Below, piece after piece: positions 1 to 9,200 of a stretch of DNA of 64,000 bases. The translations under genes and the position numbers were made by a program. The notes under the pieces are model-generated. The model had not been told where the DNA came from. It did no database searches and worked only from the letters and a program-made list of their open reading frames with translations. How positions within the stretch are numbered: the stretch's first letter is position 1; each line of letters starts with the position of its first letter. The stretch lies in contig NZ_PGVH01000040.1 in NCBI RefSeq assembly GCF_004168585.1, positions 269,972-333,971 on the forward strand. Direction: 5' to 3'. The DNA comes from Shewanella sp. OPT22 (GTDB taxonomy: Bacteria > Pseudomonadota > Gammaproteobacteria > Enterobacterales > Shewanellaceae).

Positions 1-9
1 TTCAAGAAA

Positions 10-85
10 TGGTGGGTCGTGAAGGATTCGAACCTTCGACCAATTGGTTAAAAGCCAACTGCTCTACCGACTGAGCTAACGACCC
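10..85 (-). tRNA. tRNA-Lys (UUU), copy 3 of 3 in transcription order
   Basis: A 76-base cloverleaf read on the minus strand. The acceptor stem GGGTCGT pairs with ACGACCC, followed by discriminator A and an encoded CCA. The anticodon loop CTTTTAA carries TTT (Lys, AAA/AAG), and the T-loop contains GGTTCGAATCC. It is identical to the two copies to the right, at a 111-base period. It lies just downstream of the tol-pal-cpoB operon on the same strand, the place where E. coli carries its lysT/valT tRNA cluster. More copies may lie beyond the window edge. Confidence 0.97.
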
Positions 86-120
86 ATCTTTTAGTTTTAA
101 TTCCTGAATGGCTCAAGAAG

Positions 121-196
121 TGGTGGGTCGTGAAGGATTCGAACCTTCGACCAATTGGTTAAAAGCCAACTGCTCTACCGACTGAGCTAACGACCC
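121..196 (-). tRNA. tRNA-Lys (UUU), copy 2 of 3
   Basis: The sequence is identical to the copy at 10-85, including the anticodon TTT and the encoded 3' CCA. It is separated from both neighbours by 35-base spacers that differ in sequence apart from a shared AAGAAG next to the CCA end. This points to an array made by tandem duplication and probably transcribed as one precursor. Confidence 0.97.
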
Positions 197-231
197 ATCA
201 TTATGTTTTACTTCATCTGATGTAGAAGAAG

Positions 232-307
232 TGGTGGGTCGTGAAGGATTCGAACCTTCGACCAATTGGTTAAAAGCCAACTGCTCTACCGACTGAGCTA
301 ACGACCC
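232..307 (-). tRNA. tRNA-Lys (UUU), copy 1 of 3 (promoter-proximal)
   Basis: Third identical 76-base tRNA-Lys with anticodon TTT and encoded CCA. It is the first to be transcribed; a stable-RNA-type promoter lies immediately upstream on the minus strand (341-376). Confidence 0.97.
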
Positions 308-340
308 ACTTTTTATTTCAACTCGGCCATGCCGTGCTGA

Positions 341-376
341 GGGCGCCTATAATACCTTTTTCCATTTCTCATGCAA
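341..376 (-). promoter_or_regulatory. promoter of the tRNA-Lys array, with GC-rich discriminator
   Basis: Read on the minus strand: a -35-like TTGCAT (371-376), a 16-base spacer, and a -10-like TATTAT (349-354). The -10 is followed at once by a GC-rich stretch (GGCGCCC). A GC-rich discriminator after the -10 is the known signature of stringently controlled stable-RNA promoters. The hexamers are imperfect, so the assignment rests on position, spacing and discriminator together. Confidence 0.6.
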
Positions 377-437
377 GTGCAATAATCGGTTTTTTTTTTG
401 TTTGACCGAAAAACAGCCTAAGCCTGCATTTTTTCTA

Positions 438-467
438 ATCTTGAAGAGCAAAAAAGCGCTTCAAGAT
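438..467 (-). terminator. hairpin behind cpoB, possible terminator
   Basis: ATCTTGAAG (438-446) pairs perfectly with CTTCAAGAT (459-467) around a 12-base loop, directly after the cpoB stop codon. There is no clean T-tract after the stem in either direction, so it may be a non-canonical terminator or a 3'-end stabiliser of the tol-pal transcript. Confidence 0.45.
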
Positions 468-473
468 CACAAT

Positions 474-1217
474 TTATTTAAGAGAGGCTAAGCTTTTTTT
501 AGCTAGGATGGCATCTGAGCTTTTTGGATACTCATTTAATACGCGGCGATAATAACGTGCAGCAAGTGCTTTATCATTTTGCTGTTCAGCAATTTTGCCA
601 AGCTTCATCATACTGTTAGGACTCTTGCTAGAATCTGAATGCTTGTTAATTACAGTTTGAAACGCTGACTTGGCCTCTTTTAGTTGCCCTTTATTGAACA
701 ACAACTGCCCTAACCAATAATTAGCATTAGCAGCATAAGATGAATCTGGGTAGGTTTTTATGAACTCTTGAAACGCTGGGATAGCTTCATCATACTTTCT
801 TGACTTAAGAACCAGATTAACAGCTCTCTGATAACTATCGGTCTCAGACAAAGTAGTAGATGTAGCAACATCATTTGTATTTGTTGCGACTTCTGTCGAA
901 GTTGAAACCGCTGAACTAGCAGGCTGAGCCTGTAGCTTCGAAATTTCATCATAAAGCTGACGTTGACGTTGTAGCATTTGCTCAATTTGATAAGCCTGCT
1001 GCTCATTCAAACCACGTAAGTCTTGTACTTCACGTTGCAACTGCTCTAAGCGTTGCTGTGTTTCTAAAGACGCTTGTTGGCGAGCTTTTACAATTCGTTC
1101 TAAACGAGCAAGGCGATCATTACTTGATCCACCAGCAATATCCTCAACAGGCGAAGGCGCAGCATTTGCTGCGCCTACGCTTAGGAAAATTGCCGTAAGT
1201 AATACGGCTTTTTTCAT
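474..1217 (-). CDS. cpoB: CpoB (YbgF), Tol-Pal associated periplasmic protein
   Basis: A periplasmic coordinator that links peptidoglycan synthesis to Tol-driven outer-membrane constriction at division (family knowledge). The 247 residues open with a signal peptide (MKKAVLLTAIFLSVGAANA). A glutamine- and leucine-rich coiled coil follows (about 35-95, the trimerisation segment), then a Ser/Thr-rich linker, then TPR-like repeats (about 130-245) with tetratricopeptide signatures such as YWLGQLLFNKGQLKEAKSAF. Length matches the family (about 250-260). It is the last gene of the ybgC-tolQRAB-pal-cpoB operon, 43 bases after pal. Confidence 0.95.
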   Translation of the reverse strand: MKKAVLLTAIFLSVGAANAAPSPVEDIAGGSSNDRLARLERIVKARQQASLETQQRLEQLQREVQDLRGLNEQQAYQIEQMLQRQRQLYDEISKLQAQPASSAVSTSTEVATNTNDVATSTTLSETDSYQRAVNLVLKSRKYDEAIPAFQEFIKTYPDSSYAANANYWLGQLLFNKGQLKEAKSAFQTVINKHSDSSKSPNSMMKLGKIAEQQNDKALAARYYRRVLNEYPKSSDAILAKKSLASLK

Positions 1218-1260
1218 TATGTCACTCCTGACTTTCTTTAATCAGTTTTGATTAAGTATA

Positions 1261-1803
1261 TTAGTAAACTAAAACTGCACGACGGTTTTTAGAAAATGCG
1301 GCTTCAGTGTGAGAATCATCAAGTGGTTTTTCTTCACCGTAGCTCACAACACTCATTTGGTTTAGCTGTACACCCATACCTTGTAGGTACTTCATTACAG
1401 ATTTAGCACGACGCTCACCAAGTGCGATGTTGTACTCAGGAGTACCACGCTCATCAGTGTGACCTTCGATAAGCACTTTTACGTTTGGGTGCTCAAGAAG
1501 ATAGTTACCGTGTGCTTGTAGAATGTCAGCATAACGACCTTGAATTTCACTACGGTCGAACTTAAAGAAAATTATGTTTTCTTGACGAAGCTCAGCTTCT
1601 TGCTTTGCTTGTCTTTCTTCTGGAGTCAGAATCGCATTTGCACTGCCGGTTTCAACACCGTTACCGCTGATTTCAGTGCCGTTAGTACCGTTTGTACCAG
1701 CTCCATGAGCTGACTCTGAGTCAGAAGTTGAGCTACATGCACTGATCGCTAAAACTGGTAGTGCTACTAACATAGCTTTTAACGTCTTATTCAGATCCAT
1801 CAT
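1261..1803 (-). CDS. pal: Pal, peptidoglycan-associated outer-membrane lipoprotein
   Basis: A lipoprotein that anchors the outer membrane to peptidoglycan and is recycled by TolB. The 180 residues begin with a lipoprotein signal; the lipobox is AISAC, with Cys23 as the lipidated residue. A Ser/Gly/Thr-rich tether follows. The C-terminal OmpA-like domain (about 75-180) carries the peptidoglycan-binding pattern EGHTDERGTPEYNIALGERR. Two adjacent ATGs (1803 and 1800) are both possible; the AAGGAA ribosome site suits either. It sits between tolB and cpoB, in the standard order. Confidence 0.97.
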   Translation of the reverse strand: MMDLNKTLKAMLVALPVLAISACSSTSDSESAHGAGTNGTNGTEISGNGVETGSANAILTPEERQAKQEAELRQENIIFFKFDRSEIQGRYADILQAHGNYLLEHPNVKVLIEGHTDERGTPEYNIALGERRAKSVMKYLQGMGVQLNQMSVVSYGEEKPLDDSHTEAAFSKNRRAVLVY

Positions 1804-1817
1804 CTGTTCCTTTTAAA

Positions 1818-3152
1818 TTAATATTGTAAAAATGGTGACCAGGCTGGAGATTTTACTTCACCCTGACCGACCGGCAATCTTGCTTTAAAGCGACCATCCA
1901 TAGATACGGCTGCGAGAACCTGCTTTCCTTGGAATACTGTACCATATATTACCATAGTGCCGTTAGGCGCAATACTTGGTGATTCATCTAAATGAGTTTT
2001 GGTCAAAACCTGTATAAATCGGGTTTTCAAATCCATTCTTGCGATATGAAACTTGCCGTTAGTGCGGTTCACAAAAACCATACTTTGACCGTCTGGTGTA
2101 ACTTCACCACCAAGGTTCCATTCACCCTCAAAAGTAAGACGACTTATTTTGCCTGAAGCTAAATTCACTTTGTAAAGCTGTGGTCTACCTCCCCTTTCAG
2201 AGGTAAATACTAATGATTTACCATCAGGGTACCAAGATGCTTCAGTATCAATAGCATAATGGTTAGTAATTCTACGTAAACGTTTGGTTGCGATATCTAA
2301 AATATAAATATCTGGCTGGCCGTCTTTTGAAAGCGTCAAAGCGAGTTTTTTACCATCTGGCGAAAAACTCGGCGCTCCATTGATACCTTTGTAACTACTT
2401 ACAACTTGACGTTGCTGAGTAAAGATATCTTGGATAACAATTTCTGCTTTACGGTTTTCAAACGAAACATACGCTAATTTACGACCATCTGGAGACCATG
2501 TTGGTGACATCAATGGTTCCTTAGAACGTAGTAACATGGTTTCATTATAACCATCATAGTCAGCAATCATAAGCTGATATGGTGACGGCTGGCTTCGATC
2601 AACAACGACATAAGCAATTCGAGTTAAGAAAGCACCACGAATACCCGTAAGTTTTTCGTAAACTCTGTTACTGATCATATGAGCATATGAACGAAACTGC
2701 TTTTCAGAAATCAATACTTCACTACTATCAAGTACTAAATCTTGTGGATTCAATAATTTTTTATCTTGTGGTAGCTGCGACTTGATTAAATCAATCAACT
2801 GGAAGTTAATTTGATACTGGTCATTACCATACGGTTTAATATGACCGACTAAAAGCGCTTCTGCTTCCACATTCGCCCACTGACTGCTGCGAAAATCAGC
2901 AATACCACTAATATTAGTTTGTGGTAGTGACAAGCTATTAAGAGGACTAAAACTGCCACTACGAGTTAAATCTGATTTAACTACGTCTGCTAACTGTTGC
3001 GGCGCTTGACCAGGTCCATCCCAAACAAATGGCATAACAGCAATTGGCCTTGCTGCATCAACACCTTCAGTAATCACAATATCTAATGCAGCTTTTACTG
3101 GTGTTGAAATAACAACAATAAATAAAAATAGCCACTTCCTAAGTGTTTTCAT
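1818..3152 (-). CDS. tolB: TolB, periplasmic beta-propeller of the Tol-Pal system
   Basis: Binds Pal and is released by TolA pulling, so Pal can be redistributed. The 444 residues comprise a signal peptide ([21 protein letters not shown]), an N-terminal alpha/beta domain, and a six-bladed propeller with repeated [24 protein letters not shown] motifs from about residue 210 to the end. The frame is open 12 bases further up to a TTG, but the ATG at 3152 has an AGGA site at a suitable distance and gives a clean signal peptide. It lies 14 bases before pal. Confidence 0.96.
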   Translation of the reverse strand: MKTLRKWLFLFIVVISTPVKAALDIVITEGVDAARPIAVMPFVWDGPGQAPQQLADVVKSDLTRSGSFSPLNSLSLPQTNISGIADFRSSQWANVEAEALLVGHIKPYGNDQYQINFQLIDLIKSQLPQDKKLLNPQDLVLDSSEVLISEKQFRSYAHMISNRVYEKLTGIRGAFLTRIAYVVVDRSQPSPYQLMIADYDGYNETMLLRSKEPLMSPTWSPDGRKLAYVSFENRKAEIVIQDIFTQQRQVVSSYKGINGAPSFSPDGKKLALTLSKDGQPDIYILDIATKRLRRITNHYAIDTEASWYPDGKSLVFTSERGGRPQLYKVNLASGKISRLTFEGEWNLGGEVTPDGQSMVFVNRTNGKFHIARMDLKTRFIQVLTKTHLDESPSIAPNGTMVIYGTVFQGKQVLAAVSMDGRFKARLPVGQGEVKSPAWSPFLQY

Positions 3153-3192
3153 ATCGATCCTCAATTGAAATCTCGTAATTTCAAAAATATAA

Positions 3193-4131
3193 CTAATTTA
3201 TTTCAGGCGAAACTTTTAAATTTATATCTTTCATTTCGTTATAAACATTCGCATCCGGCGAAACCGGTAATCGACCAGCTTTCGAAATAGCCGCTTTCGC
3301 AGCGCGGCAAACAATGGTATCTCCACCAAGTACATTTGCAGAAATAACGAAGCCGTCTTGAGCCAAGCGAATGTTTACACGACAGCTTTTACCTTGCATC
3401 GATTGGTCGATAACAAGATTACGCTGGATGGTTTGTGAAATAAGCGCCTTATATTTCTCAACTTCACTTAATACTTGTCGACTTCTCGTTTTATTAAGTG
3501 ACGCTTGCTCTTGCGCTAACGCATCTGCAAGCTCTTTTTCTTGTTGAGCTTTACGTGCTGCATCGTCCTTACGCTTTCGCTCAGCAGCTTCTTTACGTTT
3601 GCGCTCATCAGCCGCCTTTTTTGCTGCCGCTTCTTCACGTTTACGTTTATCTGCTGCTGCTTTGGCTGCTTTCTCCGCCACACGACGCTCTTGCTCTTTT
3701 TGTTTACGTTGCTTTTCAGCTTGAGCTGCTTTTTGCTTCTCTTGCTGTTGCTTTAACTTAGCTGCTTTAGCTGCTGCCGCCGCTTTATCTGCCTCATTTT
3801 GTTTTTGCTTGCGCTGTTGTTCAAGCTTTTTAATTTTATTCTGTTCTTGTTCGCGTGCTTTTCGTGCTTCATCAAGCTTTCGCTTAACTTCAGCTTGACG
3901 ATCACGCTCTTGTTGAGCAGCATCCGCTTTTTGTTTGCGAATTTTAGCGATTTGCGCCTCAACTTCTTGTTGATTCACTACAACAGCTTTTATGGCTGGA
4001 GCCGAAGCAGCTTGTGGAAGTGCTTTCGGTTTCTCGTCAAAATTAACACTCACAGCTAGCGCTGCAATAACACCGACATGAACAACTAAAGAAACAATCA
4101 AAGGAACTGAAAATGAAGACTTATCGGCCAT
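3193..4131 (-). CDS. tolA: TolA, inner-membrane energy-transducing protein
   Basis: Spans the periplasm and transmits proton-motive force from TolQR to TolB-Pal. The 312 residues have one N-terminal membrane helix (about 8-28, [20 protein letters not shown]) and a long Lys/Ala/Glu/Gln coiled coil (about 50-220, the classic domain II). A C-terminal globular domain III follows (about 225-312), with the cysteine pair of the family ([10 protein letters not shown] and DTIVCRAAK). Start ATG directly abuts the tolR stop, with GGAGG upstream. The low-complexity coiled coil produces spurious open frames on the other strand. Confidence 0.95.
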   Translation of the reverse strand: MADKSSFSVPLIVSLVVHVGVIAALAVSVNFDEKPKALPQAASAPAIKAVVVNQQEVEAQIAKIRKQKADAAQQERDRQAEVKRKLDEARKAREQEQNKIKKLEQQRKQKQNEADKAAAAAKAAKLKQQQEKQKAAQAEKQRKQKEQERRVAEKAAKAAADKRKREEAAAKKAADERKRKEAAERKRKDDAARKAQQEKELADALAQEQASLNKTRSRQVLSEVEKYKALISQTIQRNLVIDQSMQGKSCRVNIRLAQDGFVISANVLGGDTIVCRAAKAAISKAGRLPVSPDANVYNEMKDINLKVSPEIN

Positions 4132-4566
4132 CTATTTCTCCTCCGGAGAATCAGTCATAAGTCCTACAGACGGTACACCTGCGCCTTGCAATGTTGTCAT
4201 CAATTGAATCACACGATCATAAGGAATATTCTTATCGGCTTTAACAACCACCGGTCTTTCTGGTTCAATTTGTATAAGTGCAGCAACTGAAATAGCAATA
4301 CTCTCTAATGTTTTTGGAGCACTTGCAGCTCCATCACCATCACTTAAAAAATAGTCACCCTGTGCATCAATGGAAGCAACAATAGGCGGCTTACTGTCAG
4401 CCGGTAACACTTCAGCCTTAGCTGAAGGTAAATCCACTTTTACACCTTGGCTGACAATTGGTGCGGTAACCATAAAAATAATCAACAGTACCAACATTAC
4501 ATCAATGTACGGCACCACATTGATTTCAGCGACGGGTCGACGGCGCTTGCGTTGATATACCTGCAT
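4132..4566 (-). CDS. tolR: TolR, ExbD-family proton-channel subunit
   Basis: With TolQ forms the proton-driven stator for TolA. The 144 residues have a single membrane helix (about 18-40) with the essential Asp in VVPYIDVMLVLLIIFMV, then a periplasmic domain (PVVVKADKNIPYDRVIQLM). Its start overlaps the tolQ stop by one base (TAATG) and its stop abuts the tolA start, indicating translational coupling. Confidence 0.96.
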   Translation of the reverse strand: MQVYQRKRRRPVAEINVVPYIDVMLVLLIIFMVTAPIVSQGVKVDLPSAKAEVLPADSKPPIVASIDAQGDYFLSDGDGAASAPKTLESIAISVAALIQIEPERPVVVKADKNIPYDRVIQLMTTLQGAGVPSVGLMTDSPEEK

Positions 4567-5255
4567 TAAGCCTGCTCCTTCTTGCTATAGGCTTGACGAT
4601 GAAGAATGCTTGAAAACTCTTCCATAAAGTTTACATATGACATTTCCAACTTTTCAACGTGAGTGGTAAATCGGTTATAAGCGATAACAGCAGGAATCGC
4701 TGCGAATAAACCCATTGCCGTTGCAATCAAAGCTTCAGCAATACCTGGAGCGACCATCGCTAATGTTGCGTTTTCAACTGCACCTAGCGCAATAAAGGAA
4801 TTCATGATCCCCCATACTGTACCAAACAGACCGATATATGGGCTGGTTGAACCAATGGTTGCTAATAGCGGTAAATGAGTTTCGAGCTGATCAATTTCAC
4901 GCGACAATGAAACGCGCATAGCTCTACCAGTTCCATCCATTACCGCTTCTGGCATATTGCCACTGATCTTCATTAAACGTGAATATTCTTTGAAACCAGT
5001 AACAAACAAATTCCCCATACCTTTGTTATCGTCACCTCTCGCAGAAAGCTCTTTAAAGAGATTATTTAAATCAACGCCAGACCAAAATCGGTCTTCGAAT
5101 TGTAGGGAATGTTTTTTAGCGGAAGTTAATAACCTTCGACGTTGAATAATGACAGCCCAAGACATTACTGATAAAGCCAAAAGCGTCAGCATTACCAGCT
5201 TTACAAGTAAACTCGCTTGTAAAAACAAGCCTAAAAAAGAAATATCAGCGTGCAC
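4566..5255 (-). CDS. tolQ: TolQ, MotA/TolQ/ExbB-family channel subunit
   Basis: The 229-residue inner-membrane protein has three membrane helices: residues ~13-35, ~130-155 ([20 protein letters not shown], the family signature) and ~165-190. It couples proton flow to TolA movement. Its start overlaps the end of ybgC by 11 bases, and its stop overlaps the tolR start. Length matches E. coli TolQ (230). Confidence 0.97.
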   Translation of the reverse strand: MHADISFLGLFLQASLLVKLVMLTLLALSVMSWAVIIQRRRLLTSAKKHSLQFEDRFWSGVDLNNLFKELSARGDDNKGMGNLFVTGFKEYSRLMKISGNMPEAVMDGTGRAMRVSLSREIDQLETHLPLLATIGSTSPYIGLFGTVWGIMNSFIALGAVENATLAMVAPGIAEALIATAMGLFAAIPAVIAYNRFTTHVEKLEMSYVNFMEEFSSILHRQAYSKKEQA

Positions 5256-5643
5256 TCATTAACTCCTGAACGATATTTTGTGGGATTGCTTTAGGGCGCA
5301 TTTTTGATAATGCGATACAAGCAACAACTACAGAAGCTTCACAGTAACATTTTCCATTGTCATCAACTAAAGACTGTAGGAAAGTAACTGAAGCTTTTTT
5401 CATTTCTGTAATCTTAGACACCACAATTAGATTTTGTTCAAACTTAGCTGCAACTTTAAAATCAATATCACAACGTTTAACAACAAATGCGATGTCTTGC
5501 CTAAGCAATTCGCTCTGACTTATACCAAAACTTCTAAACCATTCTGTTCGTGCGCGCTCAAAAAAGTTTAAATAGTTAGAGTGATAAACAACACCACCTG
5601 CATCAGTGTCTTCGTAATAAACGGAAATAGGCCAAGAAAACAT
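5245..5643 (-). CDS. ybgC: YbgC, acyl-CoA thioesterase of the tol-pal operon
   Basis: A hotdog-fold thioesterase, first gene of the Tol-Pal operon. The 132 residues carry the 4HBT active-site motif [16 protein letters not shown]; the second Asp (D14) matches the catalytic Asp18 of E. coli YbgC. In other bacteria it acts on acyl-CoA or acyl-ACP and associates with phospholipid synthesis proteins at the membrane (family knowledge). Confidence 0.95.
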   Translation of the reverse strand: MFSWPISVYYEDTDAGGVVYHSNYLNFFERARTEWFRSFGISQSELLRQDIAFVVKRCDIDFKVAAKFEQNLIVVSKITEMKKASVTFLQSLVDDNGKCYCEASVVVACIALSKMRPKAIPQNIVQELMSAR

Positions 5644-6293
5644 AAAACCAAATAAAGAATCTTAAAAAATAAAACGTTAACTATACCTATTGCGATGCGC
5701 TTTGTGAATTGATTCTGCTGAGATTAATGGTGCATTTCGAAGAGTTAATTCTTTGTGAACTGATAATGCTCACTTTTGCTTCTTCTTTTTATTTGAGTAT
5801 TACTTTTTTTATGAAAATTAACGCTCTATTCAAAATGTAAAATCCCTCACCCAAAACACAAATTAAATTAATACCAACCAGAAGTGACTAATTATACAGT
5901 CAATAGCAAAACCCTTTACTATCAAGGCTTGAGGTAAAGCTTATTAATTTAATGCAAAACTGCTTCATTAGTTTTTCTAATCCAAATGGATAATTTTTCT
6001 CGCTTGTTGAATAACCAAAGCAACAATAAAATACATCTGTTTTCAGGAAGGACTCGCTGAATAAGCAAGTTATGAAAACAAGAACATTTATCAGGTGTGC
6101 CAAGCACGGCTGATTTCCCTGGTTCTTTTGTACTGACTTCCCTACCTTCAATTTGTTGATTGTATTGTGCATTACTTTGCCCGCTTATTTTAAGTGGGCT
6201 TTTTTTTGTCTATTACATTAACAATCATTAACTAACGTTTCAGAAAAAGGTTAAGTTATTATTTTTCTTTATACCCCTTAGATTGACTTACTT
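5644..6293. other. 650-base region without a convincing gene; possible ncRNA
   Basis: Strongly AT-rich between the divergent ybgC and the ankyrin gene. A minus-strand open frame (5900-6172, 90 codons) lacks a ribosome site and any recognisable feature. The only clear signal is a rightward intrinsic terminator at 6179-6207 with no rightward gene upstream of it, which leaves room for a small RNA ending there. The first part must contain the ybgC-tol promoter, but no hexamers stand out. Confidence 0.5.
6179..6207 (+). terminator. orphan rightward intrinsic terminator
   Basis: GCCCGCTT (6179-6186) pairs with AAGTGGGC (6192-6199), with one G-T pair and a 5-base loop, followed by eight Ts. It is a textbook Rho-independent terminator on the plus strand, 87 bases before the ankyrin gene. 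No plus-strand gene precedes it. It may end an unannotated small RNA or insulate the ankyrin gene. Confidence 0.8.
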
Positions 6294-9200
6294 ATGGCTT
6301 CAGTTGCAGATATCAGTATAAGAGCTTCTACTGAAGATACTTGGATATTATGCAATGCTCCCAGTGAGAGCGGTTTAGGTGATTTTGAGGAGTTCTCTCT
6401 AAGTAATATTGATAAAACACTCACTGATCAGAAGCGAGCGCTAGAATCACACTTTGAGTCGCACTTACCCCAGTATTCTAGCGTTGTTGATATACTTTAT
6501 TCCCATATTAATAGGCTCTCTTTGACGTCGATTCGATACCGCGAATTAAAATCGCAGCTCTGTCATCTAAATTCACTACTGACTTCAAGCGAAGTTGAAG
6601 AAGCAAAAAAAGTAGAAGTTCTTACTGCGCTATCTAAGCAACTAAAAAGCAAAACCCCCTCTATTGAACTAGAACGATTGGTCATTACTTTAAACTTTAA
6701 TAAAGCTAAACTTAGTGACCTTCTAGCAAATGCAGAAACAAAACTCCTCAAAGAAGCAAGAACAGCTTTTCGTAAAAGATTTTCCGATGAGGTGACAGAT
6801 GAACAGCTAAATCGTATTGCATTACATAATGGCTACCCACTTTCTATTGAAGAAACGTCTCTCGTGGATATTAGTCAATCAGTTATTGAGCAATATACTC
6901 AAATACTCAATGATATAATGTGTTCAGGCTCTTTAATTTTACAGGTTTCCATGGATTGGAGTAAGTCTCTCACTTCGGAAAATTTTAAAGAAAATTTAGA
7001 AAAAATAAAAAAACTTGAATCTTTCGACGAAGCTCATACTGAGAACTGCATCCCTTTTTCTTTAATAGCACATGAGGATTTTACTAATGACTCTCAGCAT
7101 CTTAAAAAATCAAGGCACATAACAAAATGTTTATACATTGCATTGATTCATAGGGCTTGCCCGCTCTTAAAGCCTGATAATGAAAACTGTGTTCAGTTTC
7201 AACAGAACCACGATGTAATTTGGTGCCACTCCGATTCGGTTTTCTATTGCGGCTCTCCCCATGAAACTGAGTCTCCTACACCATTAGCAGAGCTAACCAA
7301 TCCAAAACCAATGTTGGATAATGCAAGTGACAAGCAACTACTTTTGTTTAATAGGCACCTTCTATTATGTACACATGATTCCACTTCTTTTTCTCAATAC
7401 TTAAGAGAGCTAGATAGTGCAGTAGGTCTTCCTAAAGCAGTCAAAAGCGGTATTAAAGCAATGCTGTACCAGCATTTTGAAGGGCATGACAAAACTAAAC
7501 ATGTTGACGGTTTTCCTCCTTGTATTGATTTTGATTTTTTAGAGCTTGCACAGACTATTGAATCAGAAAATTTGATGAGAAGGTTAGAAGCCATTAAAAA
7601 TGATGAAAGTGAATCTAGTAAAAAGTTGGAGCATTTAATAAAACTGTTAAAAACGTTTAATTATGATTGTTATTCAAAGTCTAAAGATAAGTTATTCACT
7701 GCAATTAAAGATTTTATCGATACTCAGCATTTTAGTTCTCAAGACATTCACTGCATCGCTCAATCGTTACCAGACAGTTCAACAGACCTGAAAGAATCTC
7801 TACAAGAGCTTTGCTTCAACCATTTATGTAGAGAAATTGATGGCTTAGATGATATTGAAGGCGCCGTTGACTCACTGGTATCTATTCCCACTTTCTGCAC
7901 TCAAGACTCAAAAAAATATAAAGATCTCTGCGAGAAACATCAGGCAAAATTCAAAGCTCTAGTCGCCCACAAAAGTAGCCAAGAACTCATAAAAATAACC
8001 GAACTTCTGGAAGGTAAAGATTTAATAACTTCCGAAATAGGCAAAGAATTAAACTTTGTATCCGACATTCATCGGCAATTCTGTAAAAACTTGCAAGGAG
8101 CTAAAACACTTTATGAATTACAAACTCGAATGGAAACTATTACTCCTAAACTAGCACTCTTTGATGAATCACAGTCAAAATTCATCAGAAATAGTTTTAT
8201 CAAAACTTTACTCCAACTCAACAGCTCTGATTATTTAGAATTAAACGTTGAATTACTTAAAGCGAATGCGTCTGACGATGAATTAGAAGTGATATGGAAT
8301 AAAGCTGTTGAAGATGATAACCCTAAATTAATCGTATTTCTTCACCAAAATGGTGTAACAGAAAACCTAAAGAGCTCACTCTATGTTGAAAGTGTAGATA
8401 CTGCCGTCAGCAAAGGAAAGCCGAAGTGTTACAAGACACTTATTGAATTTGCAAGAGACAACATAGAGAAAAGTAATTCAATACTCTCTGAACTCATGCA
8501 TAAAGCCGTTAAACATAAAACAACTGAATATTTAGAGCCATTGATAGCTCTCAACAACTTGAAAGAAAGCTGCCGAGAAAAAGTCGACGGTAGCACTCCT
8601 TTCTTATGTGCGGTGACAAATGGCAATCAAGCGCAAGCAGGATGGTTTTTAAGGCACTGCCCTGCAGTCATTGAAGATAAAAATGACTCTTATCAAACGG
8701 CATTTCACCTCGCTTGTGATTGCCAAGGAACAGAGATTTTAAAGGAATTAATTTCTTTAGACACCGATGATGAACTTATCAACCATTTTGACAGTAATGG
8801 ATTGTCGCCTTTACTCATGGTTTGTAAAACTGGAAAAGAACCATTTTTAACAGAACTAATAAATTGTTCACACCTTGATCTTAGTGTTTGCGAGGCACAA
8901 ACAGGTAGAAGTGGCTTACATTTGGCCGTCGCTGAAGGAAAAGAGGGGGTAATCTCAATACTTCTAGGCAAATCAAAAAGCTTTCTCGACTTAAAAGATA
9001 ATAATAACGAAACGCCTATAGGACTTGCATTAACAATCGGGCAATTCCAAATGTTAGATAAATGCCTAGAAACCTGCCCTGATTTCGATTTTTCGTCGCC
9101 AGTGAGTAAAGATAAACCTCTTATGGCTGCAATTTGTAGTTCACCAACAATGTACCAAGGCAAGTATTCATCTGTAGCCATAAAGCATGCCGATTTGGAT

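Noticed and set aside
3498..4059. Several plus-strand frames opposite tolA
   Set aside because: They are reverse readings of the Lys/Ala/Glu-rich coiled coil, giving Leu/Phe/Cys-rich nonsense.
5900..6172. Minus-strand open frame of 90 codons in the gap before the ankyrin gene
   Set aside because: No ribosome site, unusual composition and no recognisable motif. It runs across the region that ends in a rightward terminator.
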